64,000 nt of DNA, from contig OZ024892.1 in NCBI GenBank assembly GCA_964017195.1, positions 17,073,371 through 17,137,370 of the forward strand, in the 5' to 3' direction. Shown here in pieces: positions 22,371 to 34,729 of the stretch; positions within the stretch are counted from its first letter, which is position 1, and every line of letters starts with the position of its first letter. The notes beneath the pieces were generated by a model. The model saw only the letters and a list, made by a program, of their open reading frames with translations, was not told the DNA's origin and did not search any database. The position numbers were made by a program, and so were the translations under genes. The DNA is from Siderastrea radians (Eukaryota; Cnidaria; Anthozoa; Scleractinia; Rhizangiidae).

Positions 22371-23741
22371 CGCACCCTGTTGTTTATGACCTGTTCAAGT
22401 CACGCAAACACGTATAAGTTTGCTGCGTACAATTTGCGATCATTTTCACCTGGAAATAGACCACATCAAAGGGCGAAAGAAGGCACCCTATCTTTCCTTA
22501 TTGGAAGAGGTGTCGTTTAGATTTTTATTTTGCGAAGGAATTGGTCAAAAGCCCGAAAACCTGCAAAACTATCCTCCCTATCCCCCTTCCTTCCGAAAAA
22601 GGAAAAACTTGGAAAGGACATTTATCTGGCGTGTTTAGAAACAAACCCTCTTAAAAGCATTCATTGCTTTTCTGATTACAAATTTCTCCTTAACTTGTTT
22701 GGGAAGGTTTGCAGTTGTTTTAAAGACACTGAGCAGCACAAAAAACCCCACAGTTATAAAAATAACTCCTAGTTGTTATAGTTAAGTCATTATTACTAAC
22801 GTGCTCGGATGGGCAGAGGAATCATATTGTCAACAACTTTGCTCGTAAATATTTCGACACAAACGTCAGAAGTCCTGAGCCGATTTATCTATTATGTAAT
22901 AAATTGTTGATGTGACACACATGGTGACCTAGATCTAATAAACTTGTCACGGTGCCTGACAATGACAATTCGATGAACGTACGGTGAGTTGCACTTTGCT
23001 CTCGTTTTCTTGTTTCCTCTCTTACTGACATCCTTTGATGTGTTTTTATAAAACACATCGGCGACAACAAAGCACGTTAGAGTAATTTGCATGAGAAAAG
23101 TCAAGCCAGAAATATTTTTGAGCCAGAGAATGTACATTTTACCAGGAAACCTGACAAAATGTATAAAAAAGGTCGTAGTGAATGAAAACACGAAAAAATC
23201 CAGCGTATTTTAAAATTGTCGGCCGGCGATGCGACTGTTGTTGTCAGACAACGTTCTTTTGATTTAGACTTAGTAGCAGGAATGATTTGGACGCTCATAC
23301 TTCGCTGTTTTAATTGCCCGAAAATTTTATTCCCATTTCAATGGTACTTAAGATACTGTTTCAACAGAATGTTAACTTGACTTCGAAAGCCACGCACCAT
23401 GCAGTGATTTCTGCGTCTGAAGTTAGCCAATATTGACATTTTTAGAAACGCTGTTTAATGGTCATTCAAAAAAATTCTCAGAATTTTCTGTTTAAATATC
23501 CTTACATCCTAACAACGGCAAAAGGTATGACCTTTTTTGCGGTAGAAACGTCATAAGGTAAAGTACGGTATTAAGACTCAAACACGGCTAACACTTGTAT
23601 GGTACATTTTCGTGTTAAAAAAAACAATTCAGAAAACTTGACAGTTAATTAGCTAGCGAATTTACACATATATGCAAGAACTTAATCTTTTCCTCAAAAA
23701 TATACATCACAGATCTATTTCATATAACAAATGTTTTTTCT
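22371..23741. other. Non-coding, unassigned
   Basis: AT-rich, with short frames on both strands and no motif, repeat or element end that I can support. Confidence 0.4.
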
Positions 23742-24617
23742 CTGACGTTTTCAAAACAGCTTGGTGCCGTGAAAGAAAAATTGCGAGAAGCCTTCGCGAA
23801 ATGACCAACAAAGAGCTAGATACCTACCTTCGTCATTTCTACCCCGAAGCTGGCACAAAAGATAGTAAACCTTACAAAGGGGCATCCCTCCTTAGAATTT
23901 GAAACGCTATAGAGAGATACCTCAATAATCCTGCACTCAACCGAGGAATTTCTGTTACAAAAAGAATCGAGTTTCAAGCCTCTAACAAGCTGCTACAGAG
24001 TGAATTAAAATACACAAGTGCAAAAACAAAGAAAACACCAAACACAAACCTCCCATTCCAGAAGCAAACCTTGGGGACTTCAGTGGAATGTCTGGTTTCA
24101 CATCAACCTGTACTGGTGTCGTCACGGAGGCGAAGGTCAACGAGAGCTAACTAAACAAAGCTTCTAGTTCTCAATGGACGAGAGCGGATGCGAGTACGTC
24201 TCAGTGACCCACGACCACGCCACGAAAAATCACCCTGGAGGAATTGACAACGTTAGCAGTGTGGAGAAGGAGGCTAGGATGTATTCAACATCAGATGACC
24301 AGCTTTTTGACGGCCTCAACTGCCTAAAGATGCGAAGTACACTTCCAATACGCGAAACGAACTGTGACACAGGAAAATCAAGTCTGGTACGACAACAAAC
24401 CTCTGGGGGTCAACAAACTTGCAGGAACGATGTACGATATTTCCAAACTGGCATCTCTGTGACTGCGATCATGCTGTGGTCCAACACGCAAGTTCCATTG
24501 CGGCACATTATGGCGATCTCCCGCCATCGCAGTGAATCAAGCCTCAGCACAGGTGGCCCAAACTCACATTACAAGGAAGTGTGTAATGTAACTAACATTC
24601 TTAAGCACCTTAGGTGA
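23742..24617 (+). pseudogene. Crypton-like (DUF3504) tyrosine recombinase relic 2
   Basis: The N-terminal region reads REMTNKELDTYLRHFYPEAG, then a TGA interrupts before NAIERYLNNPALNRG. The middle is frameshifted several times: one frame gives GGIDNVSSVEKEARMY and another VWYDNKPLGVNKLAGTMYD. The end reads TAIMLWSNTQVPLRHIMAIS, RHRSESSLS. Compared with relic 1, the segment that should hold the TNHSxR motif is missing and the C-terminal tyrosine is not evident. It belongs to a different subfamily from relic 1 and is inactive. Confidence 0.7.
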
Positions 24618-25661
24618 CGCGGAACGTGACCTTTGAGAAAGCTGGTATCGCATTACAGGGGACCGTTGAATTAAAAGAGACGTTGTGTGAGAAATAAAAT
24701 ACTAAGGTCTGCGAATGCGATGAATAAAGAGTAGCCTTTTATGTACTCCTTTGTGTTTTGGTGTGTTTTCATCATTTTAGTGGACTTAGGCTTTATTGCA
24801 TAACCACTGCAACTCCCTTCATAAGACGAACTCAAGGCTGGTAAGAGCAATCTGGCAGAGATCCTGCACGAGTCGCACCAAAAAGCCGTTTTTTCCGGCA
24901 AAATTGGAATCCACTGCAATTTTTTTCAGCTCCAGCCCAAGAAGGAAACCTATCCTTCCTCTCTGCGCTATCAGCTTGATTAAAGCTTCATTCTTTCCCT
25001 TCCAAATCGAACCATTTGTGCCGTACTTCGAGACCCATCTGGCTTTCCTCTCGAGCCTGTGACCAGCTTTGCGCCTAAAAGCTAATTTGCATTTGAGACC
25101 TCGCCAGCGTGACAATTGACACTTACACGACGGGTGCATAGGCAAAAATGGCCAGTTAACTATGCTGCTTTCCCCATGACCCCGCCGAAGTAGTATGACG
25201 CTCACGCTGTGAGAGATCGCGTGTCCAGGTACGTTATTAAAGCGATCAAAAACCAACATTCAAATTTGAAAAGCAGTAACGAACATTTGCAACAGGATAT
25301 GTAATCTTAAATTTATTCCAGTTTGCTCTCTAATCTGAAGAGATCGGCACATCATACGGACGTACTAACAGCAAAGAAGGCAAAGCACAGTAACGGATTT
25401 TCGATTTTCGTTCTACGTTGTGTTAATCCGATTGTTTGTTTCTAAAAAAGAGGCCCAACATTTGTTCAACATTCATTTAAAATGCCATTGCGACCCAACC
25501 TGTGCACTTGTATTTCTTTATTTTGTTTTTAGGATTCTTTCAAATTACGAGTTCTCTAAAAGTTCATTCACTTTTGTGAGTGATATCATATCCCATAGTG
25601 AACTGTCCAAGGAAGATATGTCAAGTCCCCTCGACAATCAATCCCTCGATGGAATCATCTC
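24618..25661. other. Unassigned
   Basis: The minus frame 24819-25259 is long but lacks motifs and splice logic; I do not call it a gene. Confidence 0.4.
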
Positions 25662-26066
25662 TTGTTTGTGGCAGGGAAAGTTCATTCTGTCAAAAAAGGT
25701 CAGCGCAAAAATCAAAAGCGTGGCTCCTTAAATTTGCAGCAAAAAACCAAAACGACAGACAACGAACTATGGACATACAACTCCTTTGTGATTAGGAAAA
25801 TGGAATTGCCAAAGGGATGGCATTTTGACATGCCACAGAGTGATTTAGCCTGCTTTTATCGCAGGGACCCTTTTGAATTTAATGGCCAGCGACTAACGTT
25901 AGAACTTGTCTTTGGCAGATGAACAGAAGTTTAAGATCAAATCGCGAGGTTTCCAGGTGGAATTAACCACAATTCTGGATAATAACACCTCCATTGCCAG
26001 ACTAAACTTGGAACGACAAATTATGCAAATAATAGAATACCTAAATGATCAGTGGTATTTCAGTAC
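25662..26066 (+). pseudogene. Unassigned coding-like fragment
   Basis: A plus frame reads ELPKGWHFDMPQSDLACFYR then FEFNGQRLTLELVFG, stops at TGA 25920-25922 and continues in another frame with KFKIKSRGFQVELTTILDNN and LERQIMQIIEYLNDQW. The composition and the logical continuation across one break look like an old transposon-protein fragment. I do not recognise the family and propose no function. Confidence 0.35.
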
Positions 26067-28394
26067 ACCATGACATGCGCATTGTAATTCGGGAAGCCAT
26101 GTTGAAATTAAAGCTAGATCTTTTGCTTGTAAAATAAACCTGTGTTTATCCAATTCCATCGACATCTTTCGGCGAGAATATTGCGTGGTGTCAGAAGTAA
26201 AGCACAAAGTGGAACTTTCACCAACGATTAAGCGAAGTTTTGTACTGAACAAGGTCTAAACCCAACACAAATCGACACTGAAGATCGCAGCACATGTCAA
26301 ACGAAATCGCAACAGGACAAGAGGAAAGTTCTATCGACTCAACGGAAGGAGGTAATGCCGACGAAATACAACAATCACCAGCTGAAGACGAAGCCATTTT
26401 TCAGGAAAACATCTTCCGACAGTGAGGAAACGCGACCTCCAATCAAGATGTTCAATTGCAGGAACTAAGGAACCAGACATGGCATAAGGGAGTGTCGTGC
26501 GTAAGGCAAGACGTGTCACAACTGTCAGAAACAACATCACTTCCACAGCATGTGCAGAAAGCATGTGCATGATACGCCCCCATTCCAGAGACTGTTCAGA
26601 ACATGAAGCAAATCTTCGTGCAATCAGGAATTTGGCACCATCAGGAACACGAAGATGTGCCAACCGCATGGTGGTGGCACGTGGAGAAAGAAACAATCCC
26701 CCGTTGATTTACGAAGTTCTGATTCGCCATCCTTCAACAACAAAATCTGTAACTAAAAGACATGTATTAGAGACTGATGTTGTTGAAAGAAATGTACGTC
26801 CACCGGAAAAAATATTTGCAACGTTATGACAACCAGAGGTCCTAATTCGAAGATCGTGCGGGTGCAGCCGATTTTATTATTTTCTATGTTCATTGCAGAG
26901 AATGACGGAGAACACTATGTTTGTTTAGCAGATGAATATAATTTGTTTGAATGAAGTAAATAATGAGGCTGAGTGTTTGGCAGAGCTTGAAAGTAATAAT
27001 TCGCAAGGCATGTACAGTGCTCCCTGTGGTGGTGTACCTTTGTCTGAGGACGAAAGAAACCCTGTGAACACTGATCAAGCGTGTGAGGACGGACGAAACT
27101 CGGGGAACGGTGATCAAGGGTGTGAGCACAGGCCAAACACTGCCAACCAACCAAACACTCTCTCGTCATCCACAGGGCCGTATTTAAACCCCGACATTCT
27201 GGAAGAAATTATACGACAAATACTATGTTTGTATCCTTTATATGCGTTCCTCGTCGAGAGCTGTCTCGAGATTATTTAGAAATTTTGTCAACCGAGAGCC
27301 ACTGCCCCAGGTGTACATCCCGGAACTAAATTACCTTACCGATATTCGCCAAGTGAGTGTGCACAAAATTATGTGTTTAAAAGGACAAAATAGCGGTGAC
27401 GTCATTAGCTTATGAGAAATTATTAACTCTGTCCGGTGGGCCAGCGCATGGCTAAGTTTCATTGCGGCAGGGAACGGGTGGTTCTTTATTTCACAAATAT
27501 ATTGGAAACCGAAGAGCCAACAATGATGGAAGCTAACACCTTAAGGCAGCTTAATTGTTTTCACTATGGCTTTGGGTAAGAAATGCGCCTCATTAACCAA
27601 CCAAGGTATGAATTTTAGTTTTAGATTGAACCAATCAATATCAAATCAGTTGCATTTGTTGTGGCAATCAGAAAATCGCTGTTGGCATTATCACCGTTCC
27701 TGTTATCCTGTTCCTGTTATCATTCTTCTATATGATACTTTTATATTATTCGCCATTGTTTTTGTTAACCACCTTCATTAATAAACTAATAATGGTACGA
27801 GAGTGAAAGACAATGTTGTGAAGAGGACATACTCCTTATGAACGACTTGAGTTTGTTTAAAGTCATATGCGAATGCTAAAATGTAAACGAATAAATTATG
27901 TTACGTTCCTTTTTTAAAAGTCGGCTGGGAAAGGGTCACAATATAAAAGTCAAACATAAAAATGTCACCATAAAATCACTTTCTCAGCTTGCATCATAAC
28001 ACTACGTAACGTGATTGCTACCTCACGGAGTTTATTGGGTTATTGGGTCTTCAACAGATTTCAGTAAGTCCAAAAAACTGTTAGCTATTAGCATAAATGC
28101 AACTAAGTCTTCGCTGACAACTAGTCTTCTTCACGGAGATAAAATTTCTATTACATATTAACAGAAATTCTAACTTGGACACTTAACAAACAGAACATGA
28201 AACGATAAAAAAGAAGAAAGCCCCGACCCTCTTCCCGCTTACGAAAAAAAAGGTACAGCCCTCCCCAAATGTCTCATTTTTTAGTGATGACCCTCCCCTC
28301 TGTTGCCCCAGCCCATCCCCACCAACAATCTACACATGCCTTGCACATTTATACTGCACTGAGACCTCGCATTTAGTACTTTGACTTCTCGTAC
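26067..28394. other. Unassigned, short frames only
   Basis: Frames at 26497-26829 (plus) and 26331-26696 (minus) overlap and lack motifs. The frame 26932-27279 repeats a DxxxPxNxDQxCE-like acidic pattern about three times (about 27050-27140) but ends without a known domain. A pyrimidine/purine run lies at 28200-28330. Confidence 0.3.
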
Positions 28395-28590
28395 TGACCT
28401 GTATTATATTTTGCGTTATTACATTATGCGTTAGAAAAGTCATCACACATTGCGTTGAAAAGTTATTACATTTTGCGTTGAACACCTTATTACATTATTC
28501 GTCGATGTTATAACATTTTGCGTTAGTATTACATTTTGCGGCGATTCTTGTTACATTTCGCGTTAGTATTACATTTTGGAGTGTAACACC
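28395..28590. repeat. Degenerate TTACATTTTGCGTTAG array
   Basis: Eight or so copies of ATTACATTTTGCGTT with variable spacers. CpG-containing heptamers TTGCGTT recur through it. It directly follows (on the minus strand) the last exon of the transposase relic below. Confidence 0.7.
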
Positions 28591-28599
28591 AAGGTTCCT

Positions 28600-29099
28600 C
28601 AGAAAAAAACCCCTTAGAGACTGAACTCACCCTAGATACTTCTGTTTCACAAAGTGACAAAGAGGCTGAAATCTTCTCATGATTGTCCTTTGTAAGTTCC
28701 ACAACTCTGTTTCTTGTCTCAATCAATAATGAGTTGCAGCTCTCTCTGCAGCACATAATCCTCGCCATTTCAACAGACCTCTCTATACTCTGGAAGATTA
28801 TAGAAAAGTATCTTTATTTATTTATTTAAGATGGCACAAGTCTGAAAGAAAAAAATGCTGTTTTCCACTTCTATTAACAGTATTTGCTATCTAGCAACCA
28901 CCTCCGCCCAACACGTACATGAAGTTAAAGCCAGTGTTCATCTATTGACCTAAACGTTGATCAAAACTCTGCCATTGACTTCAGTGACCTTATAGTTGTT
29001 AAATACATGAAAGAATGTGTTTATGATGAACATCTGCCAGCAGTTTCCTTTCAATAATTTATCGTAGTATACACAAAATTTCAACTTGCATCAGTAGTA

Positions 29100-29141
<42 letters not shown>

Positions 29142-30000
29142 GTAATAATAATAATAACTACAATTATTATTAATTATTGTTTTCATAATATTCTTATTAG
29201 TATTACCTAGTAAAAGTGAAATAAACATCACTGTACCTGGTTTGTGTCACATTCCTCAAAATAACCAACTTCTTGTCCTTTAATACTCTTCAAGTATTCT
29301 CGCCGAGCCTCAGCTTTAGGGAATGTCTCCTCGACACCTTTGCAGTTAATGTTGTGTGATCGTTTTACATAATCGTTCACCGCTCTTTCAAATACTGCAC
29401 ACCAGTGGTTGTCTGTTCCTGAAAAGTTCAGTATGTCCTCATAGATATGAAGTATGTTGTGTACTGATATTGAGCACATATCAAGGCCTTGGGCTTCTTC
29501 AATTTTAACACTTATTCTTTGAGCCAATGTTGTCTATGCATTTCTCTCATATCATCATTCCAGCCATCTGTCCCACAGTGGAAATGTAATTCAGTGAAAC
29601 TGGAAATGGAGTTCAAAATTTTAAGTTCATTTAAGTTTCCCAGCTTTCCTTCAATGATGCATTCCAGCAAGGGATAAGCAAATTTTGGAAAACTTTCTGC
29701 CATCCAAAATCCTAGACCTTTGCCGTCTTTTCCAATTGCAACAGGAAGTCGACCACCTTTCAGTTCAGATGTCCAAGGAATAATATTAATCTGTTCGTCC
29801 AGGTAGGTTTTGTCGAGTTGTTCTAGTTCCAACAATCTCTGAACTTGATTCTTCAAAGGTTTAGTGGACTAGTACGGAAAACATAAAAAACCATATGATG
29901 CAGAATGTCAAATCCATACATGGGATACAAATACTTATGAAGTAAGCTTGTTCCAGTAAAGCCTGACTCAGAAGTTTTTTTCTCGCAGTTTTTGTTTCAT
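28600..30000 (-). pseudogene. CACTA-like transposase C-terminal relic
   Basis: Minus-strand pieces: 29856-29512 (WTSELKGGRLPVAIGKDGKG, FPKFAYPLLECI, ELHFHCGTDGWN); after a frameshift, 29527-29228 (DMCSISVHNILHIYEDILNF, NHWCAVFERAVNDYVKRSHN, EARREYLKS) with a GT donor after CAG; then an exon from about 28784 (CCRESCNSLLIETRNRVVEL). The VHNILHI...FERAV...YVKR block resembles the DUF4218-like C-terminal region of CACTA/EnSpm transposases; that is a remembered pattern, not a search. An upstream fragment with lysine/glutamate helix lies at 30070-29930. Frameshifts make it non-functional. Confidence 0.5.
29099..29156. repeat. AAT microsatellite
   Basis: Run of TAA/AAT units within an intron of the transposase relic. 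Confidence 0.95.
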
Positions 30001-30117
30001 TCTCAGCATTGTATAGATTCTCCTTTTCAAGCATAATGGCCGTGTTTTCACGAGGCGGTTTTTCCTGCATAACATTCCTTGGTGTGATTTATTTACTGAC
30101 CAAGTTAAGCAGCTTAA

Positions 30118-30280
30118 TAGCCCTTTTCACAGTTACCTTTTGTCATTTGCATTACAATGTTTTTGAACGTGGATGTGAGGCAATTTCGGGCAATTTTATA
30201 GTTTCTGCCCGAAATTGCCTCACATCCACGTTCAAAAGCATTCTAATGCAAATGAGAAAAGGTAACTGTGAAAAGGGCTA
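30118..30280. mobile_element. 163 bp palindromic MITE with TTAA duplications
   Basis: TTAA at 30114-30117 and 30281-30284 flank an almost full-length palindrome beginning TAGCCCTTTTCACAGTTACC. The centre is a perfect stem reading CGTGGATGTGAGGCAATTTC onward. TTAA duplications are typical of piggyBac and Kolobok elements; no transposase for it was identified. Confidence 0.85.
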
Positions 30281-30284
30281 TTAA

Positions 30285-30905
30285 TTTACGCGTTTACACG
30301 ACAGAGCTTTATTCGTTTTTCTTGACATCTGATCCTTGTTGTTCACGGAATAACTAGAAAGGTGACGGGAAATGAGGAGGTTTGCAAATGTATTGTTCTC
30401 ACGTTTATTGCTGTGCTATCACGCTTGTTCCAGGATCGAAGGAGGAGAACATCTCTGCAAAGGTTTGGGTTGCTTGCTACCCGAAGTAACAGAAGCAGGA
30501 TCGCATCGGCCACAGTTGTGGTTGGACACATGGTTTTGGCTCTAAACCAGAATGAAGACAACTTTTAACGTGAACATTTTCCCTTTTCGAGGTAAACCTT
30601 TCGTAACATTTGTTATATTTTGGGGCCCAGTGTGCTAGGCAAAGAACTATTCTTTTCGTTTGCGCCAAATGCAAATTGTTCAGCCGTGATGGTTTTGGTT
30701 CCCTCCGTCTAGCATGTCCAATTTTCGCAAGGGTTCTCAAACATTTGACCGCAAACGAATTCTTATTGGCTGACGTTAATTGGCAACTAGCTTAAGCTAT
30801 CTTCTTCGGTCGCTTAAATTTAATGAGAATTCTATTATTTTTCTTAAGTCGCTTAACTTTTAAGGGAGTGGACGACACATCTGTTTTCACGGGTCTTCCG
30901 GTCAT
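30285..30905. other. Unassigned left flank of integrase element A
   Basis: Overlapping frames without motifs. It may contain the end and first exon of integrase element A. One frame gives RSSIAERLKNS near 30905-30935, loosely like KAISERLKALFPG of copy B, but its connection is not established. Confidence 0.3.
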
Positions 30906-30907
30906 CA

Positions 30908-33900
30908 ATCGCTGAGCGACTAAAAAATTCGCTCGTGAAATCACAGCAAATGTCTCTAATGTCCCATGGGTAACGAACGATAGTGGAAGCAGTAGTAGCC
31001 CAAGAAGCATAAGTAGATTTTGTAAAGAGAGGAACATTGATGTAACAACATTACGATGGATATCAGACGAATACCTAGAGGAAATGGTCATGTCAAATAT
31101 TATGCAGGTGAAGTTGAATTTTGTGATTATCGAAGCTAAGCTCGAGACCAAAGGACCGAATGTTCACTGCATTCATGTAAGCCAATGCCAAAAGTCGCAT
31201 TCATATTGAATGCAGCATTTTTGGCGGGAAATCTTATGACAACTCGCGCTTTTTGGGGCGGGGATACGCATGCCCACTGATGTAAAAGCAAACTGAAGAT
31301 TACACATTTTCTTCAGAGATAACATAATGCACTGATCAATTTGAAAGTTCAACATCCCCCGCAGGCAAACCCCTGGGCATTTGAATTTTTGAAGATTGGC
31401 TCGTTCCAATTCCTGCCCCTCTGGGCCAAAATTGTGTTCAAATGCCCTACCCTTGAGTGCCGGATTTGACTGTCAAATGCCCCTCCCAAAGAGCAATTTT
31501 TTTTAGTGGGAATTTTAACAGTTATCATCAAATGGAACTTATTAATGGTGATTTGCAATAATTTGGAGCTATAAAATCTATAAATCCTTGATATTAAGGA
31601 TGGTGCCTCCTAATAGATATGTATTTTTGCAAAGGTTATGACTTTGGGGAAAAAGTAGATCTTAGCAAGAATTATTGGAATCGAAAAAAAAAATGTGGGT
31701 AACCACACATTTTTCAGAGATGACTAAGCAACCATAATTCTAAAAAAGCGTTAAAAGACAAAGAATGTATGGCAATTTCTTTCCAAGTTTAAGCTCAATT
31801 ATCTCAGAAAAATGCGCAGTTACCCCCTATTTTCTTTTTGGATTCTGATAGCCCGTGCTAAGATCTGCTTTTTCCACAGTCATGAACCGTGCAAAAATAT
31901 CGTTGTATTAGGGAGCAAATTCTTACGAAAACTGACTATCCCGAGATGTGCAGAACATATGCGCAGTACCAAAAGGAGGCACCGTCCTTAAACACACTCC
32001 ACTTTTCATATGTACCTTCAAAAATACTGCAGAGCTTGTTAAGCCCTTTTTATCGCCAGCCATTCCCTCACAAAAGTGAGATCTTTGCCTTTAAACTGGT
32101 CCATATTCAACAATTATGTGTGTTAGACGTCAGCCAAGAAAAGATTTTAAACTTGGCACTTCCGACTCAAACTCCCTACCCTACCTAGGCAAAGATCAAA
32201 TTCCCCACTCCCCAGGAGGACCTTTTGCATCAAATTCCTTACTCGCCGGGCACACAAATAGTCAAATGCCCGGGAGGGGGGAGATGTTTAAGTTTCAAAT
32301 TGACTGATGCATAATAGAACAAGTGAATTACGTTAGTGTGAGTAAATATTGCTTCAGGCGAGTGAGAAGAGAAAATAAGTGACGCCTCACCTGCATTTTC
32401 CATATGAATGTAAGCGACTACTCACAGTCTAGCACTTTATCGCAACCCTCATTACTTGCAAGCTTTCAAGAGGAAATTCAGGTTTGCTCTCAATAACATT
32501 CAGCTATAACTTTTGAATTTGCTTGTTTTATGATGAAGATAGTTTTTAGCTTTCAATTTTTATCCAAACTTTTCTTTACCACCACTGATGATGTTCTGGT
32601 CACCCTTAATGTAATTAGTAATAGTGATGTGAACAACATTTATCAAACACCTCTCACATCAACTGACTATTTTTTGAATCAGTTGATGACAGTTTTTTTT
32701 TCTCGTAGTATGGACATACATATGGAAGGCGTATGATGCAGGGTACCCTTCGATATCAATTGAAAGAAAGTTCACAGTGTCGTGAGATCAGTCAGAGAAG
32801 AATTTCAAAGATTTTGAAGAAAGTTGCCCCTTGTGCCCACAGAGAACGGGCCCATGACTTACTGGAGAAAACAAATCCGATTCCGTATCATGCACCCTAT
32901 TTTGGTTATAAGCTACATATGGACCAAAATGAAAAGATAGCTCAGGATTTTGGAGTCACACATGTCCATGCTCTGGATGGCTGTAGCAGGATGGTTCTTG
33001 GTTTTATTACAATACCAAGAAAGAACCCAGTGCTCATTTATCAATATTTGTTTCGGTAAGTTCCCATTTGGAATCATTCAAAATGCTGTAACCAGCTGGG
33101 AGTTATTGTGGGCAGCGGTGGCTAGACGATTAGCCATTATGCATCATGCATAATCTTTTTTAATGAAAATTGAGATGTAGATCAAACATGCAAGGCCATT
33201 TCAATAATTATTCATAGTTGGAAAAGTACATTGTCAAAACTGCACTTCCAGCACGTTTCACAAAAATGTTGAATTATTCAGCTGGTCTCCTAATAACATG
33301 TACTATGAAACACGGACAACTGTGAAAACCTGATATATTCCTGCAATCAGTTATTGTTTTGCAAAACAAAAGCAACCAGACTTTCAACTTAACTGCAAGA
33401 ATATCTGAAAACTAAACCAGGTAAAGTATAGGCAGAAAGCGTAACTAGCTTTTCATTAAGTGGTGTGCTTTTGTGTCCCAATCTACAGTGAATGAATGTA
33501 GTTGATTACTCGGAAAACAATATTCCTGAAGTATTTCATGGTTCATGGTTTTCTGAGTTTGTCTTGAAGTTCAAATGATAGATAAAGCTGTCCCATTATT
33601 GTTTGCTTGCTCTCTTGAAAGACAAGATAACTAAAATACTTTCGTGAGATTCAAATGAAAAGTTCAGTTACTTTGTAGGGAAGTAACATTTCATGCTCAC
33701 TTGTCCAATTGGCAAGGGCCTAGATAAGTGCTCTTCTAAAAAAATGACAAAAGCATGCGACTGTGGTAGGCAAGTACAATATTCAATGTCTATATGTATC
33801 TTTTCAAGCCCTGTTATTTAGCAATCAGTATTGATGTACATTTTCCCTGTTCATTCCTTTTTTCATTGTTCTATTGAATCATTCTGTATTTTTCTATTTC

Positions 33901-34729
33901 ACACAGGCCCTTACTTCTTCAGTATGGATTATTTGAACAGCTACGTGTCGATCATGGAACAGACTTTTGCCTTTGCATCTTTGTGCAGGAGCTACTTAAA
34001 AATAGGCGTGGTGATACCAGCAGAGCCCCTTGGAGGCAAACTACATCTACTAAGAACTACAGGGCAGAGAGGCTGTGGCCAGAGGAAAATGCTAGAGTGA
34101 ATTACCCTCTTAAGAAGGCTCTTTGCTTTATTAAAGAGCAGGAAATTTTCGACTGGGAAGATCCCCTTGTTAGTTTTGCAGTGTCTTGGGCAACTTTGCA
34201 TGTCAGCAGAGTGGGGTCAGAGAACTTTGTCAACTCTTGGAACTATCACCGAATTCCAGGTGAGTGCTTAAGAAAATGGCATACACTTTCATGCTGGGGT
34301 ATTTTCTCACTGAATGAGTTAATACTATTCATAATAATGTTTTTTTGCTTGAAGTGGTGTTGTTATGAATACGTTAATTTTATATTTTCATTTGCAGGAC
34401 CCAAGGGGTGTATACCCATTGAGAAAATGACAGAAACCAACATGGCTGTCCAGCTTGATCCGCATTTAAGTCCGACAACGGCAGAGGTTGTGCAAATGTA
34501 TGAAGAACGGGGTGGAAGACTTAATACTGACCCAAGCATTGGTTATGATCCAATTGCATGTTATGATCATCTAATGGAATCCAGTAAATATTTATTTAAT
34601 TCTCAAAACCCATCATTTGAGCACATATTTTCTGATGTTGTTCATCAAAAGATTGATACATTAATAAATGCAATTAAAAGTTTCATTCAACTAACAGATT
34701 ATCTTGCTCAAACAGAACTCACTCCATAA
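30908..34729 (+). CDS. Integrase-type transposase, copy A (IntA)
   Basis: Exons: about 30908-31107 (SPRSISRFCKERNI, ISDEYLEEM), 32709-33055, 33907-34260 and 34398-34729, all with GT-AG junctions that keep phase. The protein has a helix-turn-helix-like N-terminal region, GHTYGRRMMQGTLR, then an rve/RNase H integrase core: D in HMDQNEK, D in RVDHGTDF and E in NYRAERLW. A C-terminal domain ends LAQTELTP at TAA 34727-34729. Such enzymes join element ends to target DNA. Copy B at 39.7-42.7 kb is about 83% identical over exon 32733-33055. From 30908 on I see no lesion, but the start codon and first exon are unresolved. Intron 1 carries two nested elements. Confidence 0.75.
31328..32311. mobile_element. 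984 bp non-autonomous element, TAA duplications
   Basis: Ends TGCACTGATCAATTTGAAA and (inverted) TGCATCAGTCAATTTGAAA; TAA directly repeated at 31325-31327 and 32312-32314. Subterminal motifs TCAAATGCCC recur several times inside both ends. End sequence and duplication match the 7.5 kb element at 2.57 kb, so this is probably a non-autonomous relative. It has no coding capacity of its own. It lies in intron 1 of IntA and hosts a TTAA MITE. Confidence 0.8.
31598..31987. mobile_element. 390 bp TTAA MITE, copy 1
   Basis: TTAA at 31594-31597 and 31988-31991. Ends GGATGGTGCCTCCT and (inverted) GGACGGTGCCTCCT. The interior has a second inverted pair around GGTAACC...CAGAAAAATG. A second, inverted copy is at 53134-53493. 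Confidence 0.85.

Noticed and set aside
24819..25259. 146-codon minus-strand frame
   Set aside because: No motif, no splice context, no relation to neighbouring elements.
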